Shown: positions 42,401-51,474, counted from the first letter of the stretch. The stretch is 64,000 bases of DNA from Pseudomonadota bacterium (GCA_018814305.1 JAHJAA010000021.1:23609-87608), one strand, 5' to 3'. Notes: generated by a model from the letters alone, not told the origin. Translations and numbers: made by a program.

Positions 42401-43209
42401 CGCATGAATAACAGACGGGTATCGGCGAGAGGGGGATGGAAGCCGTTTTTGAAACCGGTTATGTAGTCACGGATATGGGGGGTAAGATAGGCGTCAATCA
42501 GGGTGGTGTCTCCCCGGGGGACGATCTTGACCATGGGCATTACTGCCGAGGAAAGACTGATCTGGCGGAAACTGAATTGTTTGGCCAGTGCTCCGACCAA
42601 TTGTTCGTGATCTGGAAAGATGGCCCCATGCATAAAAACGACAGCCAGGGACTCGATCCCTTGATCCTGGAGATCCTTGAGCAGGTTCCGGATTACAGCT
42701 TGGTCCGGCTGTCGAATGATTTCGACGGTTTCTCCACTGATGGTCTGAACGGTGGGGTTGTGGGGCGTAACGCTATCCGGCCGGACGATGCGGACTCGCT
42801 CGTCAATTTCAATCACTGCCTGGTAGAGGAGTTCAGGTCGGCGGATTTTAAGATCGAAGATTTTCGGCCGATTCTGACTACCGATCTCCAACAGGTCACG
42901 GAAGCCTTTGGTGATCAAGAGGGCGGTTCTGGCGCCCTGTCGTTCCAGTAGGGCATTGGTGGCCACGGTGGTGCCCATCCTGACCCAGTCGATCCGGGAT
43001 GGATCTATTCCATCGGGGGGCAGGTCTTTCCCCATGACCTCGGACATGATCCGTCGGATTCCTTCCCGCGGAGCATCGTCGTAACGACCCGGGTCACTGG
43101 ACAGAAGTTTTACCACTCGAAAACCTGGCTCCCCGGGCACCTCGGCGTATATGTCAGTGAAGGTCCCTCCCCGGTCGATGGAGAAGCGAAAGTTTTCCTC
43201 GGCAGTCAT
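39478..43209 (-). CDS. 5-oxoprolinase/hydantoinase-type HyuA-HyuB fusion
   Basis: The 1243-residue protein fuses the two subunits of ATP-dependent hydantoinase/oxoprolinase. The HyuA part (~1-700) opens FRFSIDRGGTFTDIYAEVPG, with VRMGTTVATNALLER, FDMGGTSTDVSRYDG and SAGADPGPACYRK. The HyuB part (~720-1243) has FSNLFMSVAEQMGRALQKTA, NDNPYGGSHLPDL-like VLTNHPVYGGSHL, GSMPPSSRTL and CFDFRGSGQEVPGN. This single-chain form resembles eukaryotic 5-oxoprolinase, which opens 5-oxoproline with ATP. Hydantoin is an alternative substrate. The start has AGGAGG nearby, within the small palindrome GGAGGAATCCTCC. It follows glyS by 26 bases. Confidence 0.9.
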   Translation of the reverse strand: MTAEENFRFSIDRGGTFTDIYAEVPGEPGFRVVKLLSSDPGRYDDAPREGIRRIMSEVMGKDLPPDGIDPSRIDWVRMGTTVATNALLERQGARTALLITKGFRDLLEIGSQNRPKIFDLKIRRPELLYQAVIEIDERVRIVRPDSVTPHNPTVQTISGETVEIIRQPDQAVIRNLLKDLQDQGIESLAVVFMHGAIFPDHEQLVGALAKQFSFRQISLSSAVMPMVKIVPRGDTTLIDAYLTPHIRDYITGFKNGFHPPLADTRLLFMRSDGGLAPAASFSGSKAILSGPAGGVIGYARTVYLSEMRPVIGFDMGGTSTDVSRYDGTLELVHETETTGIRVQAPQLDIQTVAAGGGSRLFFRHGMFEVGPESAGADPGPACYRKNGPLTITDANLVLGRLHPEFFPKIFGPTGNQSLDPEASQAAFETIRREINAHRTSQNQGELSIEEIALGFLKVANEVMVRPMREISVARGFDLKDHVLACFGGAGGQHACAIAGILGIKSIRIHRFAGILSAYGLGLADVVEELTEPAATPLLPETMPELLKRLDHLAKQAAERLKAQGFDEATIQIDSFLNLRYQGTDTPLMVNQPDNNNFQPAFEKIHQREFGFLFPNRPLLVDNLRIRAVGLTPGITPPPVQQQESALQPETHGPCFFDTGRQETPIYTFSSLGAGATLTGPALIIHNTSTIVIEPNCRAHIDENGDLLINLGETISLNHGNDIDPIRLSVFSNLFMSVAEQMGRALQKTAISTNIKERLDFSCALFDGSGGLVANAPHQPVHLGAMSEAVRHQIEIHGDDLAEGDVLLTNHPVYGGSHLPDLTVITPVFHQGQPVFFVANRGHHADIGGISPGSMPPSSRTLSEEGVCIKSYKLLRSNVLQEEGLQRLLLRKDDPDHLARSFPARNIADNLADLKAQVAANRKGVNLLKAMIDRHSLPTVLAYMGHIQDNAELAVRVMLKKLCRGGHPTILAVEDFLDDGSPIRINVTIHPDTGNVCFDFRGSGQEVPGNCNAPRAVTASAIIYVLRCLIHENIPLNQGCLNPVTMLLPAGSLLAPSDGAAVVGGNVLTSQRIVDVLLKAFGAAAASQGCMNNFTFGNDSFGYYETIGGGAGAGPGWHGTSGVHTHMTNTRITDPEILEKRYPVLLRRFCLRQNSGGHGQWMEGNGLIREVEFLAPMEAAILSERRIYAPYGLKGGSPGAKGNNRLYRNNGETINLGGKNSVRVEPGDRIEIMTPGGGGYGKAG

Positions 43210-43235
43210 TGGTGGAGGATTCCTCCTTGAGTCAA

Positions 43236-45302
43236 TCAGGAACTCATGCGGGAGAAATCACCGATCTGGAGGAAGAGCCGGGCGATGGCGCATAACAGTC
43301 CCAGCCGGTTGTTCTTCAACTTCTCGTCATCGGCCATGACCATGACTTTCTCAAAGAAATGGTCGACCGGTTCTTTCATTTTCAGAATTTCGGTCATCGC
43401 TGCTCGGTAATCGCGCTGGGCCAGGAGGGGTAGGGTGATCTCCCGGACTTTGAGCAGTTCAGTGTACAGCGCTTTCTCGGCCGGTTCTAAAAGAAGCTCT
43501 TCATTTATTATATCATCCTGATGATCTTTGATGATATTTTTGACCCGTTTAAAGGACCCGGCCAGAATGGTGAAGGTTTTTTCTTCTTGAACCTCGATCA
43601 GGGCTTCGATTTTTTTCCGGCAGTCGAGAAGATCATCGAAGGAAACCTCGGTGACTGCCTCTACCGTGGCGATCGGCGTACCTCCGGCGGTGAGATCGTT
43701 AATGAAGCGACCCTTGATGAAGTCGATGACCGCAATGGCAGCCTCTGCTTCGGGGGCGGTGATCTTGGCGCCATAGAGTTGTATGGCCTCTTGAACTAAG
43801 GCGGAAAGGGAGAAGGCGAATTTTTGATCCTTAATGATATGGATGAAACCTAAGGCCAGTCGGCGGAGGCCGTAAGGATCGGTGGTGCCGGTGGGATGCT
43901 TCCCGATGCCGAAACAGCCGCATATCGTGTCAATGCGATCGGCCAGGCTTACCAGGGCTCCTGTCATGGCGGTTGGTAGTTCACTCCCGGCCCGGACTGG
44001 CAGATAATGCTCGGCAATGGCCAAAGCAACATCCTCGCCTTCCCCATCATGGATTGCGTAGTTTCGGCCCATGATTCCCTGGAGGGTTGGAAATTCTCCG
44101 ACCATCTCGGTGAGCAAATCGGCTTTGGCCAGGGTTGCCGCCCTGACGGCAGGGCCAATGATCGTAGGTTCGATCCGGCTGGCCAGCCAACCAGTCAATT
44201 TTGCCAGACGTTGGCTCTTTTCCAACATGGTACCTAGTCCCGCCTGGAAAACGACTCCGGAAAGGCGGTCGATCCGATCAGCCAGAGGGTGGTTGCAGTC
44301 TTCTTTATAAAAGAAAAGGGCATCCTCAAGGCGAGCTCTCAGAACCCGTTGATGGCCGTCCACTGCTAATTTTCGGTTGCGGGTGGCGGTATTGTTTACG
44401 GCAATGAAGTTAGGAAGCAGTGCCCCGATCGGACTGATCACGGCAAAGTATTTCTGATGTTCTCGCATGGAGGTAATCAGGACCTCTTTAGGCAAGGCTA
44501 GAAATTTTTGGTCGAACGATCCACAGACGGCATGGGGTTCCTCAACCAAATTGGTCACGGTCAGAATAAGTTGATCGTCGGCAAGGACCTCACCACCAAT
44601 TTCTTTTGCTGCCCCGGTGATCTCATGGATAACCGCTTGTCGACGCTCTTCGATATCTGCCAGGACATGGGCTTTGCGCAGGGAGTTCAGGTATTCGGGA
44701 AAGGTTGTGGCTGGGAAGATGTCCGGGGCCATGAACCGGTGTCCTCTGGTGGTTCCAGAACTGGTGATATCATTTATCCGGCAGGGGATTACTTCTCCTC
44801 CGTAGTTGCAGAGTAACCACTGGACGGGCCGGGCAAAGGTGGTTTTGCCCGTTGCCCAGCGCATGGATTTTGGAAAAGGAATATGGGTTATGATGTTGCC
44901 CAGAATTTCAGGCAGCAAGTCCTTGGTGTCCTGCCCTTTTTTTTCGACCACAACCATCAGGTATTCCCCCTTGGGGGTTTTGGCAATTTTAATTTCTTCC
45001 ATGCGTACGCCCCGGGATCGGGCAAATCCTTCCGCTGCCTTGGTTGGCTGGTTGTTTCCATCAAACGAGGCCGCCTTGGGCGGGCCGAGAGCTTCTTCCC
45101 GGCTGTCAGGTTGTCTGGCCGAAAGTTTTTCCACCCCAAGGGTCAGGCGACGGGGCGTGGCAGCGGTGTGAACATTCCCGTGGTCAAGTCCCAGTTCCTG
45201 GAGCTTTTTGATGAGCATTTGTTTCATGCTGTCAATTGCGGGGATTATATAGCCTGCCGGTATTTCTTCGGTGCCGATTTCAAAGAGCAGATGATGGTGC
45301 AT
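43236..45302 (-). CDS. glyS: Glycyl-tRNA synthetase beta subunit
   Basis: GlyS works with GlyQ in the alpha2-beta2 form of bacterial GlyRS. LFEIGTEEIPAGYIIPAI opens the protein. Conserved regions include FPKSMRWATGKTTFARPVQW, GHRFMAPD, KFLALPKEVLITSMREHQKYF, RVLRARLEDALFFYKED, GRNYAIHDGEGEDVALAIAEHYLP and DPYGLRRLALGFIHI. The start at 45302 (688 residues) is standard; the 23 extra residues of a longer frame are unconserved. The upstream neighbour is folE2, not glyQ, which must lie elsewhere. Terminal residues show no anomaly. Confidence 0.94.
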   Translation of the reverse strand: MHHHLLFEIGTEEIPAGYIIPAIDSMKQMLIKKLQELGLDHGNVHTAATPRRLTLGVEKLSARQPDSREEALGPPKAASFDGNNQPTKAAEGFARSRGVRMEEIKIAKTPKGEYLMVVVEKKGQDTKDLLPEILGNIITHIPFPKSMRWATGKTTFARPVQWLLCNYGGEVIPCRINDITSSGTTRGHRFMAPDIFPATTFPEYLNSLRKAHVLADIEERRQAVIHEITGAAKEIGGEVLADDQLILTVTNLVEEPHAVCGSFDQKFLALPKEVLITSMREHQKYFAVISPIGALLPNFIAVNNTATRNRKLAVDGHQRVLRARLEDALFFYKEDCNHPLADRIDRLSGVVFQAGLGTMLEKSQRLAKLTGWLASRIEPTIIGPAVRAATLAKADLLTEMVGEFPTLQGIMGRNYAIHDGEGEDVALAIAEHYLPVRAGSELPTAMTGALVSLADRIDTICGCFGIGKHPTGTTDPYGLRRLALGFIHIIKDQKFAFSLSALVQEAIQLYGAKITAPEAEAAIAVIDFIKGRFINDLTAGGTPIATVEAVTEVSFDDLLDCRKKIEALIEVQEEKTFTILAGSFKRVKNIIKDHQDDIINEELLLEPAEKALYTELLKVREITLPLLAQRDYRAAMTEILKMKEPVDHFFEKVMVMADDEKLKNNRLGLLCAIARLFLQIGDFSRMSS

Positions 45303-45319
45303 GGTGGTTTTCTCTCGTT

Positions 45320-46096
45320 TTATAGGATGGAGGTTAATGGTATGGAGGTGGCCTCTCGTGGTTCTGGCCATTCAAGGGTTGCAAAAGTATTGAGACCTTG
45401 GGCAAGATTCTTGACCGTAATTTTGAACCAGCTGATGTCAGGGTTGTCTGCAAACTTTTGACCAAGGGCCTTGCAGATACCCTCCACCGAAAGATATCCG
45501 TTGGCCTCTTCGCAAGGTATGGTTCCACTGCCTTCTAAAGGAGATGTGATTTGCTCAACCGTGGTGATCAGGTCTTCAATCCAGATAAAATGCCGTAAGC
45601 GAACACATAATTCGGCGATCCCCCAGCGTCCCATTGAGCGGGGCATGGTTTCATCGAATTGGCTTGGCAGGGGGGGATAGATCGGAACCTGGATGTCAAT
45701 GGTTAAATCATCTGTCTTGCCCAGAGAGCCGTGCATTCGGCAGAGATATTGATTGGTTCCGACAATTCCCCGGGCGGAGTGATTTTTGAGGAAATAAGGG
45801 AACTCTATCTCCATGTGGGCCTCTTCAGCCTGAAGTTTCTCTTTCATCTCTTCCAGAATTAGGTGAAAACTTCTCAGGTTGATATCGCCATGGAATTGGT
45901 TGAGAATTTCAATGAAGCGGCTCATGTGGGTGCCCTTGAACTGATGGGGCAGGTTTACGTACATGTTAACCGTGGCCACGGTATTCTGATGGTGATGGGC
46001 CTTGTCAAGGGCGGTGATGGGGTAGGAGATATTTTTGACCCCGACCTTCTTGATGTTGATCCGTCGGGTATCGTGTTGGCTTTGTATGTCCTTCAT
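45320..46096 (-). CDS. folE2: GTP cyclohydrolase FolE2 (type IB)
   Basis: FolE2 converts GTP to dihydroneopterin triphosphate, feeding folate or, with QueD and QueE in this window, queuosine. The 258-residue product contains VGVKNISYPI, KGTHMSRFIEILNQFHGDIN, EFPYFLKNHSARGIVGTNQY with the histidine, and SQFDETMPRSMGRWGIAELCVRLRHFIWIEDLI, with the closing NLAQGLNTFATLEWPEP. Type IB enzymes can use metals other than zinc and often replace FolE under zinc limitation. It precedes glyS by 17 bases, suggesting cotranscription. Confidence 0.93.
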   Translation of the reverse strand: MKDIQSQHDTRRINIKKVGVKNISYPITALDKAHHHQNTVATVNMYVNLPHQFKGTHMSRFIEILNQFHGDINLRSFHLILEEMKEKLQAEEAHMEIEFPYFLKNHSARGIVGTNQYLCRMHGSLGKTDDLTIDIQVPIYPPLPSQFDETMPRSMGRWGIAELCVRLRHFIWIEDLITTVEQITSPLEGSGTIPCEEANGYLSVEGICKALGQKFADNPDISWFKITVKNLAQGLNTFATLEWPEPREATSIPLTSIL

Positions 46097-46217
46097 TTGA
46101 TAGAGGGGTTGAAAGATTAATGGGGATACGTATTCTGGCTGTTAATGTCGGGCCAACGCTGAAATGACAGGACACAGGGGGAGAAGCGGTCTAATTCGCA
46201 CAGTAAGTCGCTAAAGA

Positions 46218-46571
46218 TCAGGATTTGATATGCCGACTGACCGCACTTAAAAGCTCTGTCATGTCAGCGGATTTGACAATGAAATCGTCTGAGGCCCATG
46301 AAGATAGATCTTGTTTGAACTCCTGATAGGCGGAACTTAAAATCACCGGCAGCCCGGCATCCATTTCCTTGATTCTACGGAGTACATCGATTCCGTTCAT
46401 ACCCGGCATATTGATATCGAGAATGACCAGATCTGGATTGAGGGTTGGGGCGAGCTTCAGTCCATCTTCGCCGGACATGGCGGAATGGACCTCATAACCT
46501 GCCTCCTCAAGTTCTTCGCGGTACAGTAAGTGGATGCTGTCTTCATCGTCAATCAGCAATATCTTTTTCAT
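46218..46571 (-). CDS. Stand-alone response regulator receiver (CheY-like)
   Basis: A 117-residue receiver without output domain. The acidic pair is IDDEDS, the phospho-acceptor aspartate is in LVILDINMPGMNGIDVLRRI, the Thr/Ser position is in VILSSAYQEFKQDL, and the lysine is in FIVKSADM. No kinase gene is adjacent. Such single-domain proteins act by protein-protein contact in a phosphorelay or in motility. It lies downstream of galT by ~150 bases, and promoter control cannot be inferred. Confidence 0.9.
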   Translation of the reverse strand: MKKILLIDDEDSIHLLYREELEEAGYEVHSAMSGEDGLKLAPTLNPDLVILDINMPGMNGIDVLRRIKEMDAGLPVILSSAYQEFKQDLSSWASDDFIVKSADMTELLSAVSRHIKS

Positions 46572-46717
46572 AGTTCAGCCTGTTGGTCAGATCCATTGGT
46601 CGTATCAGAAGCTTCAGTATGCTTCCGAGCTCAAAGATTTAAGAAATCCAATTTTGCTGGGATCGTGATGCTTTGGTCACCTTTTTAATCACTTTTGCTC
46701 GAATACTGGAAAAAGGT

Positions 46718-47716
46718 CTAAATCTTGGCCTCTTTCAGAAATTTAGCAGCATCTTCAGGAGGGACCGGGTTGATGTAAAATCCTGACCCCCATTCGAATC
46801 CGGCAATTGAAGTTAGTTTCGGCATAATCTCGAAGTGCCAGTGGAAATAATCAAGGGAAGCACTATGTAACGGGGCGGTGTGCAAAACAAAATTATAGGG
46901 AACGTTATGAATGCACGCATCCAGACGCCGCATTATTTCCGAGAAAATATAAGACAGCGACTCAAACATGACTTCGTTCATGGTGATAAACGATGACGCG
47001 TGTCTTTTCGGCATAACCCACATTTCAAAGGGAGATCTGGGGGCATAGGGTGTCATGGCAATGAAATGCTCGTTCTGGCAGACTATCCGGATATCTTGTT
47101 TGATCTCCTGGCGAAGGATGTCACAATAGACACAGCGGTCTTTGTAACTGTGGTAGCTTTTGCTGCCCTCAAGTTCGGAAATGATCATTCTCGGGACGAT
47201 TGGGAGCGCGACGATCTGGGAGTGGGAATGTTCCAGACTTGCCCCGGCCGCCTTGCCGTAATTTTTAAAGATCATTACATAGCGGAAGCGGGGATCCTTC
47301 TCCAGGTCAACGATCCGGTCACGAAAAGCCTGGAAGACCCGGGCCATATGCTGAGGAGGGAGTTGGGTGAAGGTAGCGTTATGGTCGGGAGATTCGATGA
47401 TGACTTCGTGGGCACCGATGCCGTTCATCTTGTCGTAGAGCCCTTCCCCTTCCTTGTCGAGATCTCCCTCAATGACCAGGGCCGGATACTTATTGGGAAC
47501 CACCCTGAGCGACCAACCTGGACGGTTGGGGGTGTCGCCGGGGCGTCCATAGCTTAGAACTTCCGGAGGGGTAGTCGTTTCATTTCCGGGACATAAGGGG
47601 CAGAACCCCCCCTTGCTCTCGAAGTCTTCGACAATAAAATCGGTCGGTCTTTTACCTCGCTCGGTGGAAATAATGATCCACCGGCCAAGGACGGGGTCTT
47701 TTCTTAGTTCCGGCAT
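46718..47716 (-). CDS. galT: Galactose-1-phosphate uridylyltransferase-type protein
   Basis: The 332-residue HIT-superfamily protein transfers UMP between UDP-glucose and galactose-1-phosphate in the Leloir pathway. GFCPLCPGNE holds the zinc-type cysteine pair. GKAAGASLEHSHSQIVALP contains the active-site HxHxQ. The second domain includes CVYCDIL, ITMNEVMFESL and DYFHWHFEIMPKL. Some bacterial members use other sugar-1-phosphates, and substrate choice is not visible. It starts 6 bases after dksA, so the genes are probably coupled. No galK or galE is nearby. Confidence 0.85.
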   Translation of the reverse strand: MPELRKDPVLGRWIIISTERGKRPTDFIVEDFESKGGFCPLCPGNETTTPPEVLSYGRPGDTPNRPGWSLRVVPNKYPALVIEGDLDKEGEGLYDKMNGIGAHEVIIESPDHNATFTQLPPQHMARVFQAFRDRIVDLEKDPRFRYVMIFKNYGKAAGASLEHSHSQIVALPIVPRMIISELEGSKSYHSYKDRCVYCDILRQEIKQDIRIVCQNEHFIAMTPYAPRSPFEMWVMPKRHASSFITMNEVMFESLSYIFSEIMRRLDACIHNVPYNFVLHTAPLHSASLDYFHWHFEIMPKLTSIAGFEWGSGFYINPVPPEDAAKFLKEAKI

Positions 47717-47722
47717 TCGTTT

Positions 47723-48085
47723 CTAGGACCTGTTTTTTTCCTCGTGTTCCTGCCGAGTTTTACAATCGATACAGTAGGTGGTTACCGGCCGGGCATCAAG
47801 ACGTTCATGGGCGATATCATCACCGCAGTCATCGCAGACGCCATAGGTCCCATTGTCGATTCGTTCAATCGCTTCCTTGATTTTATTGAGCAGCTTTCTC
47901 TCCCGATCACGGATTCGGAGCTCAAAACTTCGATCTGATTCGGCGGAAGCCCGGTCGGTTGGGTCAGGATAATTGTCGCTATGGTCCGTCATTTCTAAGA
48001 TGGTTTTTTCTGCTTCACTCAGAATTTCGGAACTGATTTGTTCAAGTTTTGCCTTGAAGTGGTCAAGGTCTTTCTTTTCCATCAT
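47723..48085 (-). CDS. dksA: DksA/TraR family RNA polymerase-binding regulator
   Basis: DksA enters the RNA polymerase secondary channel and works with ppGpp. The 120-residue product has a coiled-coil region (FKAKLEQISSEILSEAEKTI), acidic tip sequence DPTDRASAESDRSFELRIRD, and a four-cysteine zinc finger, CDDCGDDI and CIDC, with GTYGVCDDCG. The start at 48085 has GGGAG eight bases upstream and avoids a 24-residue non-homologous extension. The gene leads galT by 6 bases. Confidence 0.93.
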   Translation of the reverse strand: MMEKKDLDHFKAKLEQISSEILSEAEKTILEMTDHSDNYPDPTDRASAESDRSFELRIRDRERKLLNKIKEAIERIDNGTYGVCDDCGDDIAHERLDARPVTTYCIDCKTRQEHEEKNRS

Positions 48086-48343
48086 GAATTTTTCTCCCTT
48101 TTGCAGATAAGAAGGCTCATTGTCACAGTGAAAGAGGAAGTTGGACAGTGCTACCAATCCTCCGGGATCTTGACCTTAGCACCGTTTCCCAGGGTGTGAA
48201 CAAGCCATCTCTTGATTGTTATAGTACAAAATGCCGACGGATAATAACCTTTTTTTTCTCAGTAAGGGAGAATCCCCTATAGCTGAGATCTGGCCGAGGA
48301 ATTTTTTTGGTTCAGACTTGACGAATCGTGGATCTACCTGAGG
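48086..48343. other. Intergenic region between moaC and dksA
   Basis: About 258 bases carrying no gene I can support. A run of T/A near 48241-48258 is present, and the dksA promoter should be here, but I see no confident -35/-10 match. Confidence 0.35.
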
Positions 48344-48853
48344 TCACTTCAGCACCGGTTCTCGGGTAAAAGGGCCACTTTTCCCCCCACTCTTCCGGGT
48401 CAGCATGATTCGGTCAATGATCATATTTTTATCAAGGGACTTACACATATCATAAATGGTCAAGGCGGTAACCGAAACTGCGGTCAAGGCCTCCATTTCA
48501 ACCCCGGTTCGCCCAGTTGTTGCAACGGTTGCGATGATATCGATGGAGCATTCCCCTTCCTGGTGCTCAAAATCAATGGCTACCCTGTTGATTTGCAGGG
48601 GGTGGGCCAATGGAATCAGCTCAGGAGTTTTTTTTGCGGCCATGATCCCGGCAATTCTGGCAACCCCCAGGACATCACCCTTGGTGATGTGGCCCTTGCT
48701 GATGAGTTGAAAAACTTCGGTTGAGAGTCGAATGGTTCCGCGGGCCTCAGCGACTCTCTCTGTTTCGGGTTTGCAGCCAACATCAACCATTTGGGCGCGA
48801 CCGCTTTCGTCGAAATGGGTCAAGGGATTTTGTGGTTTTGGTTGATCGGTCAT
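48344..48853 (-). CDS. moaC: Cyclic pyranopterin monophosphate synthase MoaC
   Basis: MoaC makes cPMP with MoaA in molybdenum-cofactor synthesis. The 169-residue protein has LTHFDESGRAQMVDVG, ARGTIRLS, GDVLGVARIAGIMAAKKT, LIPLAHPLQINRV, TVATTGRTGVEMEALTAVSVTALTIYDMCKS and MLTRKSGGKSG, the full family set. It begins 33 bases downstream of dnaJ. No moaA is visible here. Confidence 0.97.
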   Translation of the reverse strand: MTDQPKPQNPLTHFDESGRAQMVDVGCKPETERVAEARGTIRLSTEVFQLISKGHITKGDVLGVARIAGIMAAKKTPELIPLAHPLQINRVAIDFEHQEGECSIDIIATVATTGRTGVEMEALTAVSVTALTIYDMCKSLDKNMIIDRIMLTRKSGGKSGPFTREPVLK

Positions 48854-48886
48854 GACGGTCGGTTGCAGGGCTCGGTGGCAGCTTTT

Positions 48887-49990
48887 TCAGGCACTCATCT
48901 TAAAGAGTTTTTTTAAAAAACCTTCTTCCTCAGGCTCTCCCTCTTCCGTTTCCAGTTGAGAAAACTCCTCGAGAAGTTCCCGCTGGCGTTTGGTGAGTTT
49001 CGTCGGGGTTCGGACATTGAGAACCACGATCATGTCGCCTCGGCCTCCGCCTCGCAAGCGCGGTACTCCATCAGACTTCAGGGTGATACGGTGCCCTGAC
49101 TGGGCTCCTGCCGTGATAGTAATGGTTTTTTCACCATGGATGGTCGGAATTTCCGGTTTGCACCCTAAGGCAGCCTGACTCATTGATAGCGGGAGCTGTA
49201 GGTAAATGTCATTTCCCTCCCGTTGGAAAAATTCGTGCTGGTCGACATAGAGAAAGACATAAAGATCCCCGGGGGGGCCATTTCTTCGCCCCCCCTCGCC
49301 TTCGCCGGTCAAGCGCATTCGAGCGCCGTTATCAACTCCGGCCGGGATTTTCAAAGAGACCTTTTTCTGGCGGGAGACTAACCCTTCAGCGTCACAATCG
49401 GAACATGGTTCGGTGATGATCTGGCCCCTACCTCGACAACTGGGGCAGGTCGTACTGACACTGAAGAAGCCCTGGCTGCGCATGACTTGTCCCCGCCCTT
49501 GGCAGGCAGAGCAGGTTTCGGCATCATGGCCGGGACGAATTCCAGAGCCTTCACAGGTCCAGCAGGTATCCGGTCGATTGATTTCAATTTCTTTTTCCAC
49601 GCCATGCACCGCTTCCAAGAAGGAGATGGTGAGATCGAAGCGCAGATCGGAGCCCTTGATTGGACCGGTGGTATCCGGGTGACCACCCCGGTTAAAACCA
49701 AAGAGGTCTTCGAAAATGTCGCCGAAGCTGGAGAAGATATCGTTAAAGTTACCGGGGCCGCTATAACCGCTGTTCTTCAGGCCGTCCTTGCCGTAGCGAT
49801 CGTATACTTTGCGTTTCTCCGCATCACGGAGAACCTCGTATGCCTCAGCGGCTTCCTTGAACTTATCTTCGGCTTCTTTGTCCCCCGGATTACGGTCCGG
49901 GTGGTATTTCATGGCAATTTTACGGTACGCCTTTTTGAGCTCATCTGCGGAGGCGGAACGTGCAATTCCCAGTATGGCGTAATAATCCAT
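48887..49990 (-). CDS. dnaJ: Chaperone protein DnaJ
   Basis: DnaJ stimulates DnaK ATPase and delivers unfolded substrates. The J domain includes [20 protein letters not shown] and the HPD motif [12 protein letters not shown] Gly/Phe region follows ([20 protein letters not shown]). The zinc region has four cysteine pairs ([32 protein letters not shown]), the last departing from CxxCxGxG. The C-terminal substrate domains run to 367 residues. Neither dnaK nor grpE is next to it; rpoZ is upstream and moaC downstream. Confidence 0.95.
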   Translation of the reverse strand: MDYYAILGIARSASADELKKAYRKIAMKYHPDRNPGDKEAEDKFKEAAEAYEVLRDAEKRKVYDRYGKDGLKNSGYSGPGNFNDIFSSFGDIFEDLFGFNRGGHPDTTGPIKGSDLRFDLTISFLEAVHGVEKEIEINRPDTCWTCEGSGIRPGHDAETCSACQGRGQVMRSQGFFSVSTTCPSCRGRGQIITEPCSDCDAEGLVSRQKKVSLKIPAGVDNGARMRLTGEGEGGRRNGPPGDLYVFLYVDQHEFFQREGNDIYLQLPLSMSQAALGCKPEIPTIHGEKTITITAGAQSGHRITLKSDGVPRLRGGGRGDMIVVLNVRTPTKLTKRQRELLEEFSQLETEEGEPEEEGFLKKLFKMSA

Positions 49991-50067
49991 GAGTCTCTTC
50001 GGATTGTTGATTTGTTGGTAAAAAGTTTCTTCGTAATGATCTAAGACAAAAGGCGAGGAAGTCTCAA

Positions 50068-50334
50068 TCAGTCGGTTGCGCTGGTTGCTTCATCCGCTTC
50101 TTTAGCCTTACTTCGTTCTTTGAGGGTTTTCTCAAGGGCGGTCAGGTTTTCGAAGTTGACATCTCCACTGGCAATTTCTCGGAGCGTCATCACGTTTTCC
50201 TTGTTTTTCCCTTTGAGGGTAAAGGGCACCCCTTTACGATGTTGTTTTACCCGGGCCACAGCCAGGTGTATTAACCGGAACCTGTTTTCGTTCCCCACCT
50301 TCATAAGGCAGTCTTCAACGGTGATCCGTGCCAT
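50068..50334 (-). CDS. rpoZ: DNA-directed RNA polymerase omega subunit
   Basis: Omega helps assemble beta-prime in RNA polymerase. The 88-residue product reads [19 protein letters not shown], then [11 protein letters not shown] with the conserved A and R region, and [15 protein letters not shown]. The ATG at 50334 has GGAGG eleven bases upstream. A longer frame to 50463 is not homologous. The charged C-terminal tail ([12 protein letters not shown]) is longer than in E. coli. It is followed by dnaJ after 77 bases. Confidence 0.94.
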   Translation of the reverse strand: MARITVEDCLMKVGNENRFRLIHLAVARVKQHRKGVPFTLKGKNKENVMTLREIASGDVNFENLTALEKTLKERSKAKEADEATSATD

Positions 50335-50462
50335 CTCGTGTCGTCCCTCCTGAATAGAGTAATCCTGTAAAGAAATTAGCTGAACATGGAAATATAATCT
50401 TTCGTGGGGTTTTGGCAATTGTTTTTTTGGGTGTAGGGGGGATCCATATATCTTAAGACTCA

Positions 50463-50478
50463 TGGCACAAAACCTGCA
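50463..50478 (+). promoter_or_regulatory. Candidate sigma-54 promoter for the FlgO-like operon
   Basis: TGGCACAAAACCTGCA has GG (50464-50465) and GC (50476-50477) exactly ten bases apart and the TGGCAC -24 box. Transcription would start near 50488, ~180 bases before the first gene of the FlgO-like set. Flagellar and envelope genes are often sigma-54 dependent. Confidence 0.5.
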
Positions 50479-50670
50479 AAATCAAATATGACAAGCGTGA
50501 TGGTCATTTTCGGTAAGGTCATGAAAACCGGCTGTGTTTTCAGTATTCACAGAGTACATGAGGTTTTCGGCTTGAATGGTTTGATTGTAAGGTGCCCTGT
50601 GCGGAGGTTTTTTGCAGGGTTAATTTTGCCGAGAGACTCGGTAAAGGGAAAAAAGTTCCCGGAGGGGAGC

Positions 50671-51474
50671 ATGAAAAAAATTCTGATGATTGTATTGATT
50701 GGGGTAATCGGCATGAGCTCCCTTGCTTTGGCCCTTGAAGGTGATGGGCTGCGCCAGATTACGGTGGTGTCACGATCTCGGCTGGTGGTCGCGGATAACG
50801 GTGGCGGTCTTTCCCGGGTATCGGCTAGAGGTCAGGAGGAGTATTCATTCAGGACCGGAATGTTCTTCCAGGAGCGAAAGGAATCTGATTCCAGTTGGTT
50901 TGGATTCAGGAGTGTTTTTCGGGACCCGGAGGCGGAAGTGGCTGGGAATATCCTTCCGGGAGAAGTGAAGGACTTGGCCCGTCAACTTATTCATCATGGT
51001 GGGGTATGGATGAAGGAGGATGCGGTGGTGGCCGTGGCGACCTTTGTAAATCTTAATCATCTCTATACCACTTCTGCCCTTGGCCGTTTTCTTGCTGAAC
51101 AGTTGATCGCGGAGCTGCAACAGGGCGGAGTGAAAGTGGTTGAGATCAGGAAATCTCCAGCCATGTTGATTCGGTATGGTTCAGGGGAATATGGCCTTTC
51201 CAGGGATATGGATGAACTGAGTTATGTTCAGCAGGCTGGGGTCACGGTGGTCGGAACCTATCTGGAATCCAATGACCGGGTGTATCTGAACGCCAGGATT
51301 ATCCGTAATCAGGATAATATGGTGGTGTCGACGGCCGCCCTTGATTTGGCGATGGATGAAGAGGTGCGCATGCTGCTTGCCGACGAAAAAAATTCGGCTC
51401 GAGTGATGGCTCAGGAAGCTGTGGCGGTGCCGATCTTCCCTTTCAGAGGGAATGGTCTGGCAACCCTCCCCTAA
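50671..51474 (+). CDS. FlgO-domain envelope protein
   Basis: The 267-residue protein begins with a signal peptide (KKILMIVLIGVIGMSSLALA). The FlgO/TolB-like domain (~100-250) includes DLARQLIHHGGVWMKEDAVVAVATFVNLNHLYTTS in part, LGRFLAEQLIAELQQGGV, VVEIRKSPAM and the closing VGTYLESNDRVYLNARI. FlgO proteins stabilise the flagellar outer-membrane ring in Vibrio. It is the first of three tandem paralogs (43-base and 9-base gaps). The ATG follows GGAGGGGAGC. The extended non-FlgO N-terminus (~25-95) is unique to this copy. Confidence 0.8.
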   Translation: MKKILMIVLIGVIGMSSLALALEGDGLRQITVVSRSRLVVADNGGGLSRVSARGQEEYSFRTGMFFQERKESDSSWFGFRSVFRDPEAEVAGNILPGEVKDLARQLIHHGGVWMKEDAVVAVATFVNLNHLYTTSALGRFLAEQLIAELQQGGVKVVEIRKSPAMLIRYGSGEYGLSRDMDELSYVQQAGVTVVGTYLESNDRVYLNARIIRNQDNMVVSTAALDLAMDEEVRMLLADEKNSARVMAQEAVAVPIFPFRGNGLATLP

